Positions 24,340-37,421 of a DNA stretch of 64,000 nt are shown piece by piece (within the stretch, counting starts at the first letter, position 1; each line of letters begins with the position of its first letter). The position numbers and the translations under genes were made by a program. The DNA is taken from assembly GCF_028554725.1 (NCBI RefSeq), contig NC_071669.1, forward strand, positions 58,198,501 through 58,262,500. Reading direction: 5' to 3'. Source of the stretch: Zeugodacus cucurbitae. Its lineage: Eukaryota; Arthropoda; Insecta; Diptera; Tephritidae. Below the pieces are notes generated by a model. That model was not told where the DNA came from, made no database searches, and saw only the letters and a program-made list of their open reading frames with translations.

Positions 24340-25620
24340 TTTCCAAAGTCATCAGAGTTGAAATCCGGATGTCTGTCTGTCCGTCCGTGCAAGCTATAAC
24401 TGAAGTAAAAATTGAGATATCTAGATGAAACTTGGTACGCATGTGTCTTGGTATCATAAGAAGGTTAAGTTCGAAGATAGGCGAAATCGGACCACTGCCA
24501 CGCCCACAAAATGTCGATAACCGAAAACTTATAAAGAGCTATAACTAAGCCATAAATAAAGCTATGATATGGTAAAAATTATATTTTTCGGGCGTGGAAA
24601 GGGGGGCGTGGCCCCGCCCACTGTTACGTTTTTGATACATATCTCGTAAACTACTAAAACTATAAACTTTCACCAGTCGTTTTCTTTAGCCTCTTCCTTA
24701 TACAGTCCAAAAATGGAGGCACTTTACACTGGCCACTGCAGACTAAGGTGTCATCTGCTCTACGGACCTATGCAGATTCTGTGATATGGAAGCGGAAACA
24801 CCTACTCCTGGAATGTCACGCGATTGCGGGATTAAGGAGGCAGGCAATGGGGTCTCTATATCCCCAAAGGGAAAGTATCGCGACCACCAGCCCTGCAGCG
24901 TTACTAAGTTTTCTTAGAGCTACAGGACTGGATGGTATTCTGTGATAAATAGGAGAGGGCACAATAGACCGTAGGTCGCAGTGCGATCCTCTAATAAAAT
25001 CTAATCTAACCATGCCCACATCCCTTGCAAAGGTTATGTTGAAAACTACTAAAAATGTTAATTCACTAAGGAAAACCACGAGCAATTAAATTTCACTATA
25101 AAGATGGTGCAGAAGAGCTGCATTCAAAATGGTATATCAAATTTGAAATCGGCTTGGTTCCGCTCACTTATGGGTCAAAAACCATATCTCCGAAACTATT
25201 CGACCAATTTCAATGAAATTCGGTTCATAATATCTTCCTGGCTTCCCAATGATATGTTATGAAAATAGTGCAAATCGATTAACAACCACGCCTACTTCCC
25301 ATATACCAGAACTTTAAAGTAAGTAGTATCGGAACAGAACTTTGCATAAATACTGCATTATGGTATAGTTTGCTTCTTCTAAAAATCGTCGTTTTCAAGG
25401 CCCCATATATCGAACATGAGGACCTCAGGTCTTCTAATTCTTTTTTTTTACTGAAAATATAAGTAAGTCTCTCAGATATTTTGAATAAATTCAGAGGAAA
25501 TATTTTTCTTATAATAATATGTCTCCGTGACCAAAATGAATGAAATCAGGTCATAACTTCCCCTAGCTCCCATATACCTATTATCAGGGTTTCCAACTTT
25601 AAAATGTTCCTTACTTGTTA
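24340..25620 (-). repeat. GGGCGTGGC/CGGACGGACGG dispersed repeat, truncated copy
   Basis: Reverse-orientation copy of the element at 52.35-53.78 kb. Shared blocks, in order on the minus strand, are a GGTATATGGGAGCTAGG segment near 25570, TTTCCTCTGAATT near 25490, CCATAAGTGAGCGGAACCAAG near 25160, GGCGTGGC near 24605, CCACGCCC near 24500, CAAGTTTCATCTAGATATCT near 24425, and GCACGGACGGACAGACAGAC near 24380. It lacks the termini of the longer copy and has been split by a retrotransposon tail at 24716-25012. Non-coding. Confidence 0.8.
24716..25012 (+). mobile_element. Nested 3' tail of a non-LTR retrotransposon
   Basis: The frame ending at 24945 reads HLLLECHAIAGLRRQAMG, a block of hydrophobic residues, then FLRATGLDGIL and a stop. 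This is the usual C-terminal end of R1/Jockey-type reverse transcriptase proteins (Cys/His region followed by a TGL-like ending). After the stop a ~60-nt UTR ends in ATAAAATCTAATCTAA, a short tandem tail. It interrupts the dispersed repeat, whose two halves continue on either side. The left edge is uncertain by several bases and I could not define a clean target duplication. A different family from the 20.9-kb fragment. Confidence 0.75.
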
Positions 25621-27160
25621 TTATATTGATCTTGCCATTTACCAAATCCACTAAATCAGCGGCTGATAGACGTTAAACCAGCTTTCTTATAGTTTACAAA
25701 GCTTAGTCCGGTAATTCTTGAATTAATCATTTATTTCTAGAATTATAATTTTAAAACATAAAATACCCTTACACCAGTCCACAAATTCTTAAAAATAATA
25801 AAAAGTTTTTCTGGCTTTCGAAGTCCAATATAATATAACTGTACTCAAGATGGCCAAAACCACCATTCGCGATATGAAATGTACTACCATAAGTAAATAA
25901 GAATCGTTAAAGCGCTCAAAGGGCCGGACACATTCACTCTTTCCTTCACTGATTCACTTCACTTTTCAGCGCTGCATATAGTATTTGTGCGTATAAATGT
26001 AATATTCTACTATATTTTTTCGAGAACCAAAACAACAACAACACACTTGCTTTTTAGGCGTCTTTAACTCTCTTTTTCATTTCGTAAAAAATCAAAATAA
26101 AATAAAAGAAACAGTGAAAGACTCTTCCTTCACCGCTTTTTCGGTGGCCAGAACTTCAAGTCAAAACTTACACTAATACACACACAGGTGTACATGCTGC
26201 CGCTGAACGAAGTCAACGGAGGTCAATCAACTTCATTTTGACCATTGCGTGCAAGAACAACAACAACAGGCACGCACAACAATTACATGGCGCTGTTGCT
26301 TTTATTGACGAACTTTGCTTGCGCTCTGCTTCTACTCTGTCGTCTTGGCCCGGTATCTGAATGGCTGACTAGTGTGTGCGTGCGTTCGCGCGCTTATTTT
26401 CGGCGTTCGTTGAACTCATCAGAAGCGTTAAGCAACGGCAGCAGTAAAACCATAATAAGCGCTCGGCTGGCTGTTGTAATGTTGCAATGCACAAATCCAA
26501 GCCCATGTTACAACAAAATACTCACCTGTATATATGTATATGCCATCAAAATACCGCTCGATCCAGTGGGTATGAGACGAAAGACTTAAGCCACAAACTC
26601 GCTTTGTTTATTTTGCTTTACTTCACTCATCACTGTGCTCCTCACTGTACTCCTATGGTTGTTGTTTTTATTTTTATGATTTTTATCCGTTAGCTGCTCC
26701 CGAGCTTCTGTATTGCATTTTAATTAAATTATTGACATGAAATTGATAGATGTGAGCGCTTGCTGGGCGGTGAGGTTGCGCAGTGAAATTGAAGTGAAGC
26801 GGGTAATGATGGGCGGTCTGCATTTTGTTGTATGTTGTTGTTGTATATGCATATAATAAGTGAATTTTACAAGCGTAGAGCTTTCTAGAATGTTTATAAA
26901 AAAGCAGTGACTTAATTTTTTTTTGGTTTTTTTAATCAGGAATATAGATGACCACTGCGCTTGGGACCGAAAAGCGAACTTTCGAAGTCACTTTTTGATT
27001 GAAATTTCATATTTTTTTATATTTTTGGGCAATCGACTTTAAAGACCCAATATTCCTAAATTGCTTAAAGATAGTTTTCTTTTATCTACTTAAAATATTT
27101 TCTGACATACCTAACTTCGAGAGTAGCACTACAGGTTACTACTAAACTATTCTAGATCCC
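25621..27160. other. Gene-free stretch
   Basis: No supported gene. AT-rich DNA with an ACAACAACA run at 26030-26045 and another near 26250-26270. The 114-codon frame at 26245-26589 has no recognisable domain and is likely chance. Confidence 0.5.
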
Positions 27161-27164
27161 TTTA

Positions 27165-28175
27165 TAAAAAGTGTTACAGTGATCGGATTTAGTTCAAATA
27201 TGCGACGTTTCGTTCGTTTCTGTTTCCATCTAGATAATACCGCACTCGTAGAAGCCCTCCTCCTTATTTACGAAGAACTCGGACAGTCACTTTTCACAAG
27301 CCTCTTTTGAGCTCAACTTTGCACCACCAAGGGCGTTCGCCATGGACAGGAACAGGTGTTAATCACTTGGCGCTATGTCCGGGCTATGTGGTGGATGCGA
27401 TAAAACCTCCCATCCCAGCTCCCGTAGCTTTTGATGAGTCATCAATGAAGTGTATGGTCTGGCGTTGTCCTGTTGGAACACTACACCCTTCCTGTTGGCC
27501 AATTCTGGACGCTTCTGGTCGATCGCCTACTTCAAGCGATGCTGCTGTTCGCAGTAGATGGTAGAATTAAGCGACTAACCATATGGGAGCAGCTCATAGT
27601 GGATGATTCCCTTCCAATCCCACCAAACATACAGCAAAACCTTCCTGGCCGTTAATCCCGGCTTGTCCACTGTTTGGGACGATTCACCGGCCTATGTGAT
27701 CCATTTTTCGTCGCCAGTCACCATCCGCTTCAAAAATGGGTCGAGTTCGTTCCGTTTCAGCAGCATATCGCAGTCGTTGATTCGGTCCAGACTGATTTTT
27801 TTTGCGTCAAACCATGCGGCACCCAAACAACAAGCTTTTTTGTGCATCCAGCCTTCTGCAGATGGTTTAAAATGGTTTGGTGACTAACTCCAATCTCCTG
27901 GGCGATGTCACGAGATGTCACATGCCGGTCTAACTCGATGTTTTCCATGATCTGATCGGTATTCGTCGTCACAGATCTTCCACTTTATCCATGGTGTCGT
28001 TTTCACCCTCTCCCAAAACACCATTAATCTCTCGGAACGTTTCTCTAGCGGATTTGCCTTTAACCAAGGAAAACTTTAAAATATCGTGAAGTCAAGACAA
28101 GATGTATAGTATTGTCAGATACAACCTCTGTAGCGTTTTATACATAGCCGCGAAATTAAAAAGACAAAAAGTCGG
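27165..28175 (-). pseudogene. Cecropia-type mariner, near full-length relic
   Basis: Minus-strand mariner copy. From right to left it runs from the 5' UTR (TAGCCGCGAAATT..., right edge near 28175), through the N-terminal HTH (DRHVTSRDIAQEIGVSHQTILNHLQKAG and WVPHGL, frame 27972-27757), the TGDEKW catalytic block, GQTLNSTIYCEQ and PELANRKG, to the stop context GAACTAAATCCGATCACTG near 27180. Several frameshifts break the frame. Both terminal inverted repeats are missing or decayed: the right side reads AAAAAGTCGGACTACC instead of the usual end. Not functional. Confidence 0.87.
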
Positions 28176-31100
28176 ACTACCTATTATAATATTTCTAATG
28201 TTATCCACAGAAGTCAGTGTGGTCTGGGATGATAACATAGTGAAACTTCTTATGACGCCACTTTAAATCCATTTTTTACGAAAAATGTCTAACAGTCATA
28301 GTCAATCTCCTAAATCTGACAGACCTTTCACTTTTGTGACAATTTTTGACAAAACTGCTCGAGAGAAATTGTCACTTTTGTACAAACAGTCAGAGGTTAG
28401 CTTTCAAATCAACTTGGTTTGAAATATGACCACAAACGAAGCTTACCATTTAGTAAATTTTAATCGAAGTATTGGAAAGACATGTTAACAACTTTGATAT
28501 ATTGTTAATTTGGTGTCAGTAAATTTGACGTGATGAATACTGCGCATTAGTCAATTAGAAATTAGAAATTTTTTAATATATTATATATATCTAATTTCGA
28601 TGGAATATACGATAAAAAGTGTTCAAGAGATTTTCCGAACGCAGTGCTACCTAACGGATAAGTTTGTGGTTCTAATAGCCTATTCCGATCATAGCGCCAC
28701 CTGTCGAATAGAGTTCCATTTTCTCCATTCGAAAAGATAGGATTAGTATATTTTTATTTTAATAATGGATTCTATTTTGGGATTAGACTCTTACTATCGG
28801 ATCTTATAAATAACACTATACGTCAAAATCGACTTTTTTTCTGGATATTATACCAACCTTTTTTTAAGTAAAAAAGTGCATTCTCCGATTTTCGAAGTTA
28901 GTCTCTAAAATCGAAATTAAAAAAAAAACGATTAAGCATTTAGTAACTAATAAATTCGATATATAGAAATAATCTACATTTTCTTCTCAATTCAATAGTG
29001 AATAAAAGCTTTTCGCCAGGCTTAAATGAAAGGTGTTATAAAGTGTCCAATATCTTTCGATATTTAAAATTTTTATATCTTTCGAAGATCTAACTTTGAC
29101 CCTTCATAGAGGAAAATATTAGCTGTGTATTCTACCAAAAGATTTTAAGTTAAATAATTTTAAAGTCTAATAAATATAATCCTCCTTTACAACCATCACT
29201 CACTCCTTTACCTAAACAACAATTCGCAAGCATGGCCTTCAACTCATCAGCTAATCAAAAATAATTCTTTGCGCCCTTTCAATCAAAATAAGCCTTTCAG
29301 GCACCGCCTCGCGCCATAAATGCGAGCCTTCTGGAATTCCAGCGAAGCATACACACACAGCTAATTAAGTGACAAAGGACGAAAATTCGAACTGAAACAA
29401 ACAAACAAAAGTGCCGTGCTACAGTTTGGCAGGCCACAAGCAGCCTGCGTCATGCATCCTTTCACGCGTGAACTCGCCGACCTTGACCATAATTTTAACG
29501 CTTAACGATAGTGTGACCAGTAGCCGGTGCTAACAACAACTAGTCAGTCGTAGGTACATTGACGATTGTGAAAATTAGAGCACGAAAGGGTTAACTGCCA
29601 CTACCGCTGTGCTGTAGGCTCACAGAACACCTTGAAAAGTATGAAAAGGGTTGGTCATAATCGTTGTGCTCTCGCGCTACTCCTTCATATTGTACTTTAC
29701 GCCGTTTGTTTGTTATTTGTTTGGCGCGCGCGCGCAGTAACAAAGCCCATTTTATTGCCAAACAGCACAGAGGCAACAAAGCAACGGCATGTCCTTGCTT
29801 TAATTGCGCGCCATTTAAGGTGATCCCGATTTTATCATTCACCTTTGTGTGAGTTGCTCTAGTTGCAGTGTTGCTATTGTTGTTGTTTCTTTCTGTTGGC
29901 TGGCTGCGAAATTTGCATGTCGAAAAAGAAAAGGATTTGTGTGTGACTTGTGAGAATTTCGAAAATTCGAAAATTTTGAAATTCTTCGGACCTCTCGTAC
30001 ATTTCCTAGAAAACTCAGCAACAAGTTTCGCATTTTTTGTTGATTTTTCTTGTTTCTGAAAACACTTTCATATTCCAGTTCACAAAAATTTTCGAAAATT
30101 CATACATCAAATGTCAGCTAAGCTTGTTTGTTTTTCTATACCATTTCTTATTATCCTTCGAAGTACTACACACTCATCAAATCACTTGTCTGACTTTGGC
30201 TAAGCCGTGCTTAGTTTATTTTCTTTGGTGACTTTTGAAATTTCTCCGCCACAAATCTGTTGCTAAAACAACAATCATCTTCTAGTCAAGAGATTTACTT
30301 TCAACTGCTCGCCTAAGCACTTCCTGCAAAAACATCCTTTTCCGCTAAGCCGCGGCAAGTTAGTCGCGACAGCTGTCTTTGTAAGCTGCTTCCTAGTCGC
30401 ATCTGTAATCAAATTTTTACCGTCAGCCACTTGTTCGATTCGTGACTTTTCCTCCACTTCACCCTGTGCATCCACTTGCTCGACAGCAGTTGTAATTATG
30501 CTGTGGGAAAATTCTCAATTTCCTCCACTTCACTTAATCAATTTATCCTTCCATACCACTTTCGGTTGCTTTGCTTGTTTTCCCTTATTAAAGCGCCGTT
30601 ATTATGTCATAAAGTATGCATTACTTCTATTTTTCTTTTGAAATGCGTGAAACCTTTCCATCCTACACGCTATTTTACGCTCCTCATTCAATTTCGTTTA
30701 TTTATCTATTTTGCCCCCTTCCAGAAGGCTGTCCGTCCGCGCTCACACAAGTTCTCACGCAATGAAGTAATCGAGCGCTGCCTGGCACTCGTGTAATGCG
30801 TGAAAAAAACAATAAATGTGTTGTTGTCTTATTTGTTCGTTGCGTTTTTTACCCTTCATTCACCGATTGATGTGGTAAAAAACGGAACAACTGTTCTATT
30901 AAGGATTGCCAGTGGTTACACTTTTCTTTAAGGAAAGTGTTGGTGTTGGAGGGAGAGGGTTTTTTTATTTTCAAAGAATATTAATTGTAGTAATATTAGT
31001 CTGCACCCGGGAATAGTTTAGGAATGGTTGGAACCGAAAATATAAATTACTGAATTCAGAGAAAATTTGCGTCTAAAGCGTCTATCCATATTATACCGAG

Positions 31101-31470
31101 TTCTACACCAGAAATTAGAGATCAAAAGTGATCAAATCGGAATCTTTGGAGATCGGAGATCGATTAATGGCGGATTCAGCTTTCAAGTGGATTAATATAA
31201 AAAGATATTACTAATTTCTATGAAAATGAGAACTTACAAAGAATATTAAAGGAAAGGACAGGTCATTGGGAGCAACATATATTGTACTGTAGTATTTATT
31301 ACAGTTTCCGGGTACTACTAAAGGTTAAGATCTACTATTGCTGAGCTCTCATATTCTCAACTGAAAATAGTTCTAAAAACGAAAGCCGCTTTTGGAATAT
31401 TTTAAAGTTTAAGTGGTTAGGTGGGTTTCAAAATTAAAAAAAAATTTAATTATATAGTACAATATGTTTA
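28176..31470. other. Gene-free stretch
   Basis: No supported gene in 3.3 kb. Contains poly-A/T tracts near 28915-28930 and a GCGCGCGCGC run at 29724-29733. The small frames at 29591-30060 on both strands and the 106-codon frame at 30476-30796 show no domain. Confidence 0.5.
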
Positions 31471-31474
31471 AATA

Positions 31475-32650
31475 TAAGGTTGTCAAATATCTTCCTTCTG
31501 CCTTTTTGAATTATTTTGAATTTCGCAGCTATGTATAAAGCGCTACAGAGCTCGTAAGCATGGAGATCCATAACCCCGAAATTCGGGCTATTTTAAAGTT
31601 TTCCTTCGTTAAAGGCAAATCCGATAGAGAACGTTCCGAGAGATTAATGGTGTTTTGGGGGATGGTACTCTATCACTTCGAACTGCGGAGGAATGGTTTC
31701 GACGATTCAGAGTGAGTTAAAACGACACCATGGATAATCCAGCCGGCGGAAGAACTGTGACGACGAAAACCGATAATATCATGGAAAATATCGAGTTAGA
31801 CCGGCATGTAGCATCTCGTGACATCGCCCAGGAGATGGAAGTTTGTCACCAAACCATTTTAAACCATCTGCAGAAGGCTGGATACACAAAAAGCTGGATG
31901 TTTGGGTGCCGCATGATTTGACGCAAAAAAACCTTGTGGACCGAATCAACGCCTGCGAAATGCAACTGAAACGGGACGAACTCGACTAATTTTTTAAGTG
32001 AATGGTGACTGGCGACGAAAAATGTATCACATACTACAATATCAAATGAAAACGGTCGTGGTCGTAGGCCGGTGAATCGTCCAAACAGTGGCCAAGCCGG
32101 GATTGACGGCCGGAAGGTTTTGCCGTGTGTTTGGTGGGATTGAAAGGGAATCATCCACTATTAGCTGCTCCCATATGGCCAGACGCTTAATTCTACCATC
32201 TACTGCGATCAACTGGACCGCATGAAGCAAGCGATCGACCAGAAGCGTCCAGAATTGGCCAACAGGAAGGGTATAGTCTTCCACCAGGACAACGCCAGAC
32301 CACACACTTCGTTGATGACTCGTCAGAAGCTCACGGGAGCTCGGATAGGAGGTTTTAATCGCATCCACCATATAGCCTGGACTTAGCGTCAAATGATCAC
32401 CACCTGTTCCTGTCTATGGCTAACGCTCTTGGTGGTGTAAAGTTGAACTCAAAAGAGGCTTGTGGAAAGTTGCTGACCGTGTTCTTCGCAAATAAGGAAA
32501 GGAGCTTCTACGAGGGGGGTATTATAAAGTTGCCGTCTAGATGGAAACAGATTATCGAACGAAACGCCGGACATTTGAACTAAATCCGATTTTTATTAAG
32601 CATTGAATAAAGAGCAAAAAAGTGGAAGGGAGATATTTGATAACTCAAAA
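31475..32650 (+). pseudogene. Cecropia-type mariner, full-length but frameshifted
   Basis: The 5' terminal repeat starts at about 31475 (TAAGGTTGTCAAATATCTTCC) after a TA. The 3' end is a decayed inverted repeat, AGTGGAAGGGAGATATTTGATAACTCAA, near 32621-32648. Total length of about 1.18 kb is close to a complete mariner. The protein remnant includes AILKFSFVKGKS-like N-terminal codons, MDNPAGGRTVTTKTDNIMEN (31730 frame), DRHVASRDIAQEMEVCHQTILNHLQKAGY, the TGDEK region, and downstream HQDNARPHTS and LREL segments in other frames. At least three frameshifts and a stop in place of a late Trp-like position make it inactive. Confidence 0.88.
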
Positions 32651-32739
32651 ATATCACATAAATCCGAGTAATATTCTAAGAAATATACAGTTTGAAAGTT
32701 CCGTCCATCGGACGACTTTAAACGCAGTTATCTCAAAAC

Positions 32740-33290
32740 TCAAATTCTCAAGTCGGTGCCCACGATATCTCGAAAAGTTAAGATCGAATGACATTTGAGT
32801 TCGAGTTTAATGTTAAACACCAATATGCCACATAAACTCCAGCTTATGACACTTAGTTAACTCATTAAAAATGTATTTAAAGTTGATTTAGTTGTGTGTT
32901 AAGCTCTATGTTTGCTGACAGTGTTTAATAATAAACACCAATATGTTCGGTAAACACGTGTTCATGACACTAAGTTAACATATTAAAAAATTATTTAAAG
33001 TGGGGTTAATTGTTTGTTAAACTCTATGGTTACTTATCGTGTTTAACTTTAAATACTAAAAAGTTCCACAAACTCGAGTTTAGTGATGAACACCAAACCG
33101 TAAACTCGAGTTTATATCACTGATGTAACTCGAGTTTAATCGTAAACACCAAAACGTAAACTCGAGTTTATGTCTCTAATCCTATGCCCTACATTTTGTG
33201 TTTAGTAAACTCGAGTTTAATGATAAACTCCAAATCCTAAACTCGAGTTTATGCCACCAAGTTAACTTGTTAAAAACGTTTAAGGTTATT
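32740..33290 (+). repeat. Tandem array with AAACTCGAGTTT palindromes
   Basis: Two linked repeat layers. From 32790 to 33060 a unit of about 130 bp recurs: AATAAACACCAATATG, ACACTTAGTTAACTCATTAAAAA, then ATTTAAAGTTG and GTGTTAAGCTCTATG. From 33070 to 33250 a shorter unit is amplified, with the perfect palindrome AAACTCGAGTTT at 33070, 33102, 33158, 33207 and 33239 and a one-base variant near 33125. TAAACTCCAAA/TAAACACCAAA links alternate between palindromes. No coding frame. Confidence 0.85.
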
Positions 33291-35805
33291 CAAAATTTAA
33301 CTTGAACTAATAGAATTCAAGAAACTGTGTAAGCTTGGGTATTATGAGTTTCTAGGTTGGAATAGAGAACACAATTTTTAATTGATTCATTTAAGCTGTG
33401 AGAAAAGTGCTTTAAATTTTCATTTTAAAATACTTATAAAACACCGTATTTTCCATGTTTCCCTGTAACCACAATTTCATCCCTTAATAACTGAAATCCA
33501 ACCAAAGAATCAACACTGTCAATAATTTATATTACAACTGCCAATCTACTCTCAATCAACAGATATCATATGACCATTCATTCGTACAGACATAAACCTG
33601 ACGTCATCATTATGGAAATATATATGTACCTGCTGTAACCTTTACCCTTCCACATCCCTTCCTCGAGTAGCAATAAACAACAAATAGAAAGAGGGAAATA
33701 AAAAAGGGAAGACAACAGGTAAGTAACTGTGCTGGTGTATACAAATATTTACGCATGCGCATCCTTTAACATAATGCCTGCCAATCGAGCAGGAGCACAA
33801 TGTAAATACGCGAGAAAACGCCGAGAATCAACTGCTGGCGGGGGTTGAGCTGAGTTGGCAGCGTGTTGCAACCGAGTGAGCATGCAATTTAATCCTCTTC
33901 CGTTGTCAATCAGTCAACGCTGAGGCATTTAGATATTTGTTTTGTTGCTCTCCATGCATATGTAGGTGTGTGTGTGTGTTTGTCTGCGATTCTTTGGCAA
34001 TTTGCCAGCTCATCAGCACAAAATGCTTAAGGTTTAATTCTCATTTCGTTAGAATGAAAATATTTTCTCAAGAGGATCATGAAGCAGCGGAAAGTAAAAA
34101 AGGCATGCAGTTACAGACACACACATATATCTAGAGTTTGAAAGGATTACGGTAAATATATTGTTTTTGGCACATTGTTGTTGTTGCCGCTCGCATTGTG
34201 GTTGCTGCTTTTGTTGGCATATTCATGTATTTGTTGTTGTTTGTTTTCAACTCGTTTTTGCACGGCAAAAATGCTCGAAGTGCGAAATGAAGCGTAAGTA
34301 CGACGTGCAGTATGCGCATGCGTAGGCATTTATTTTACCTTGTGTCCTCAAGGTGGTTCATATATATATATATATATTGACTGTGTGACAACAGCATACC
34401 AATTCAGGGGTGTGTATGTGGAGGTGTATACCGACTGGCATGTGTGCTGGTGTGGCATCTTCCTGTGAAATTTGGCTTTACTGAGCAGCAGTAGAAAGGG
34501 GGGTGGATGGGATTTCTAATTTCTTTCGCTTATATTTCTTCTGTTCCTTTAACATGCTTTTCTTGTTGTGTGTTTACTATATTTCTATTTTTCCATTCAT
34601 ATACCGTCGCTATATAATCCTTTCGCTATGTCCTTTAATATCCTTTATGCCGCTGTATAAGTGTATAAAAGGATTTGTTACGCTACCAATTGTTTGTATT
34701 TGCATTTCTATACCCTTTCTTACTGTCAGTGTCTCATATGCTAGCTGCTTTGTTGTTGTAGTTCACGCTCATTTGACAGCGGAAATGCTATTCAAATTTT
34801 TTTGATTGATTTATGAAAGGATATGTGCGCGCGCCGTTAGGTTAAAAGCTAACTGTAAATTTTTTGATTTAGATGCGTCTGTCAGTTGTTGCATAACAGC
34901 AGAGTAGAGTAATCATACATATATGATTACAATCACAGATGCTGCTTCACGCTCCGCTCCATCTGCTGCTCCATCCGCTGCTTCACGGAAATCTCCATTC
35001 AATGCCAGTACGCTTAACACGAAACAGTTATATTGTGTAAGAAGTATACACAATCTGCGTTTGGAGCATATGCTTATTAAATCTGTATGTTAATGAGTTG
35101 AGCTAACGGTATGCCTAATTAAAAAAGGGTAGTGATTCCAGTAGATGGCTTGCGAAGACAGCTGGCATTGCTGGATATTCCACCACCTAGTTGGATATTA
35201 ATTATTCTTAAGGTAGATATTACTGCATATTACTGTTAATAATGTCAGCTGCTTCTAATCATAAATGTTTTTGATTAACTATATCTTGAGCATTTTGTAT
35301 AACAAAAGGCATTTGGTAATAAAGAACATGTTCTGTAGGGAGATCTGTTATTTATCTTACATAATTTTTAAATGCATACATATCGTACCAATCCTTTCTA
35401 GATCTGTTTCTGTGATATATATATTTAGAACGGATGTCACTTCCCTAGAAGTGTATCTTAAGAATAGTTAGTTGATTAGCTGTTATTATAATCTAAGGAT
35501 TTTAAAGACTAGTTCTTAAAATTTTTCTAAAAAATAGTTATCTCATAAAGTTACTTAAATAGGGATTTGTGGAATCCTCTTTCAAAAAAAAATTAAAATG
35601 TTTCTCTGTTCAAAAGGTATAAATATGCACATATGACCAGTTACAATAGGGAACCATGAAATGATTCCTCACTTGACCGGTAATACTTCTCATTTCCGTC
35701 TCTCTATAATCTATTACATTTGATCTATGGAGAATATTTGGCTTAAATACCTCCCGATCGAGCTTTAAATAAATGCATATTCTGCTTGATAAAGAAACCA
35801 TGAAT
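33291..35805. other. Gene-free stretch
   Basis: No supported gene. Contains TGTGTGTGTGT at 33967-33980, GTTGTTGTT-rich DNA at 34180-34250 and a (TA)n tract at 34360-34378. A GCTGCTTCACGCTCCGCTCC / GCTGCTCCATCCGCTGCTTCACG tandem-like patch lies at 34938-34988. Confidence 0.5.
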
Positions 35806-36885
35806 TAAATTGTCCCAGTAGTTAATAAAACATATTCAAAAGTTCCTTATCCAGATTTTTTCTTGAAGATATCTCCAATGGAAGCCAACGTCCAAATCAG
35901 GTAGCTGCAATTATAAACAAAGTATGCTGTAGCTGAAAGCATAGGAAAAAAATCTACCGAAACCTGCCGAGAGTCTTCATTTACTTCTACACTGTATTTA
36001 GTAGCAGAGAAAAAATCTTAAACAGTTCAGGGACTGTTGTCTAAATTTATAAGTCGACACGGTATGCCAGGTAATACACATGACGTTCTTTAACTATCGG
36101 AAATGAGCTGTTTCGATAAGGTCGGAACATAGAGAGAGGTGTGTTAGATGAGTGGGTTTGAGTTGGCTATTCTGGAGACTATTTTAATGAAGGGCTTATG
36201 TTGATTATGTTGGGATCAAGTCTACATAAATAATAGGCAAGGAGTGGTCTACAACAATATTTAGAATTCAATTGCCCGAGGGGAACTCTAGTTTCTATAG
36301 ACAGTCCTTGCTCCTTCATCTGCGAACAAAGTTCATAATGCGAATCTGTCTTTACGGTTACATATTTTAGTTAAAGTTCCAAGTTTTAAGAACTATAATA
36401 ATAATTGTCCCAGTAGTTAATGAAGTCAAAGTTCAAATCAGGTTGGTGAGTAATTATAAACAAAGCCATTCAGGTTTCCACTTGTTCAAGCAGAAAACAT
36501 CCTTCCTATATCTGCTGTGAATCTTCATTTAGTTCTGCAAGTTACTTAGTGGCAGAGAAGAAACCTTAAATGGTTAAGAAGATGATATCAAAACCTTATA
36601 GGGTGGAAAATATGCCAGCTATTGTAACCAAAGACCTTTAACTTACGGAAATTAGTTGTTTCGATGGGGTCGGAGCATTGAGAGAGGGGTGTTAGATGAG
36701 TTGGTTTAAATTAGCTATTCTGGGAAGTATTTTAATGAACGGCTTTGTGGATTGTTTTAGGATTAAGTCTACACAAATAATAGGCAATGTGTGATCTGCT
36801 ACAATATTTAGAATGCAATTGCTCGAGGGGAACTCAAGTTCCTATAGACAATCCTAGCTCATTCATCGGTGAACAAAGTTCTTGT
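35806..36885 (+). repeat. Direct duplication, unit about 560-605 bp
   Basis: Two copies in tandem. TTGTCCCAGTAGTTAAT is at 35811 and 36416; GAGAGAGG-GTGTTAGATGAGT at about 36130 and 36682; AGTCTACA-AAATAATAGGCAA at about 36218 and 36767; and GAGGGGAACTC at 36278 and 36835. The copies also share the TGCGAACAAAGTTC / GGTGAACAAAGTTC end. Divergence is appreciable and there are small indels. No open frame is conserved between the copies, so it looks like duplicated non-coding DNA. Confidence 0.85.
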
Positions 36886-37420
36886 TTAGAATTTCATTTT
36901 AAGATTTAATATTTAAAGTAGCTAGATATGACCCGTTAAGCTTTGCTGTTACAGATAATCAAAGTTTCTATCATTAAATGTCCAATATAGATATTTATAA
37001 GAAATGAGCGGCCATGAGCAATTATACACAAAAGAAATATATAAAGTGTGGTATTTATGGCCATCCAGGCCGAGGAGTGTGCTTTCATAACTTTATTAGA
37101 CCCGGCCATAATTTTTGGAATCAAAATGAACTTATGTTGGGAATTTTAATCGTTTCTAATATTAACTGATAATATTTAACTGATAAAATTTACATAATCA
37201 TACTAGGAAACCTTCTTAAATTATTTGGAATTTGAGTCACAATTTTATTTTATTTTTTTTGATATTGGTTGATTCAAATCTGTATTATTTGTATGAATAT
37301 ATGAATAATAGGTCTAACAATTCCCTTGAATATTAACCAAATTAAGAAGGAGTGATTTGAACCCACTTCATGGCATATTATTGCCCGGAATATGCAAAGT
37401 AAACAAAGCTAACATTAAAT
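36886..37420. other. Gene-free stretch
   Basis: I see nothing beyond AT-rich DNA. A 62-codon minus frame at 36936-37124 has no domain. Confidence 0.5.
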
Positions 37421-37421
37421 A

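Noticed and set aside
33060..33255. CRISPR-like palindromic repeats
   Set aside because: Repeat is only 12 bp, spacers are related to one another and uneven, no cas genes, and the surrounding DNA is eukaryotic.
34503..34805. 100-codon hydrophobic frame (possible membrane protein)
   Set aside because: Phe/Ile/Cys-rich translation of T-rich DNA; no signal peptide logic, no splice context, no family.
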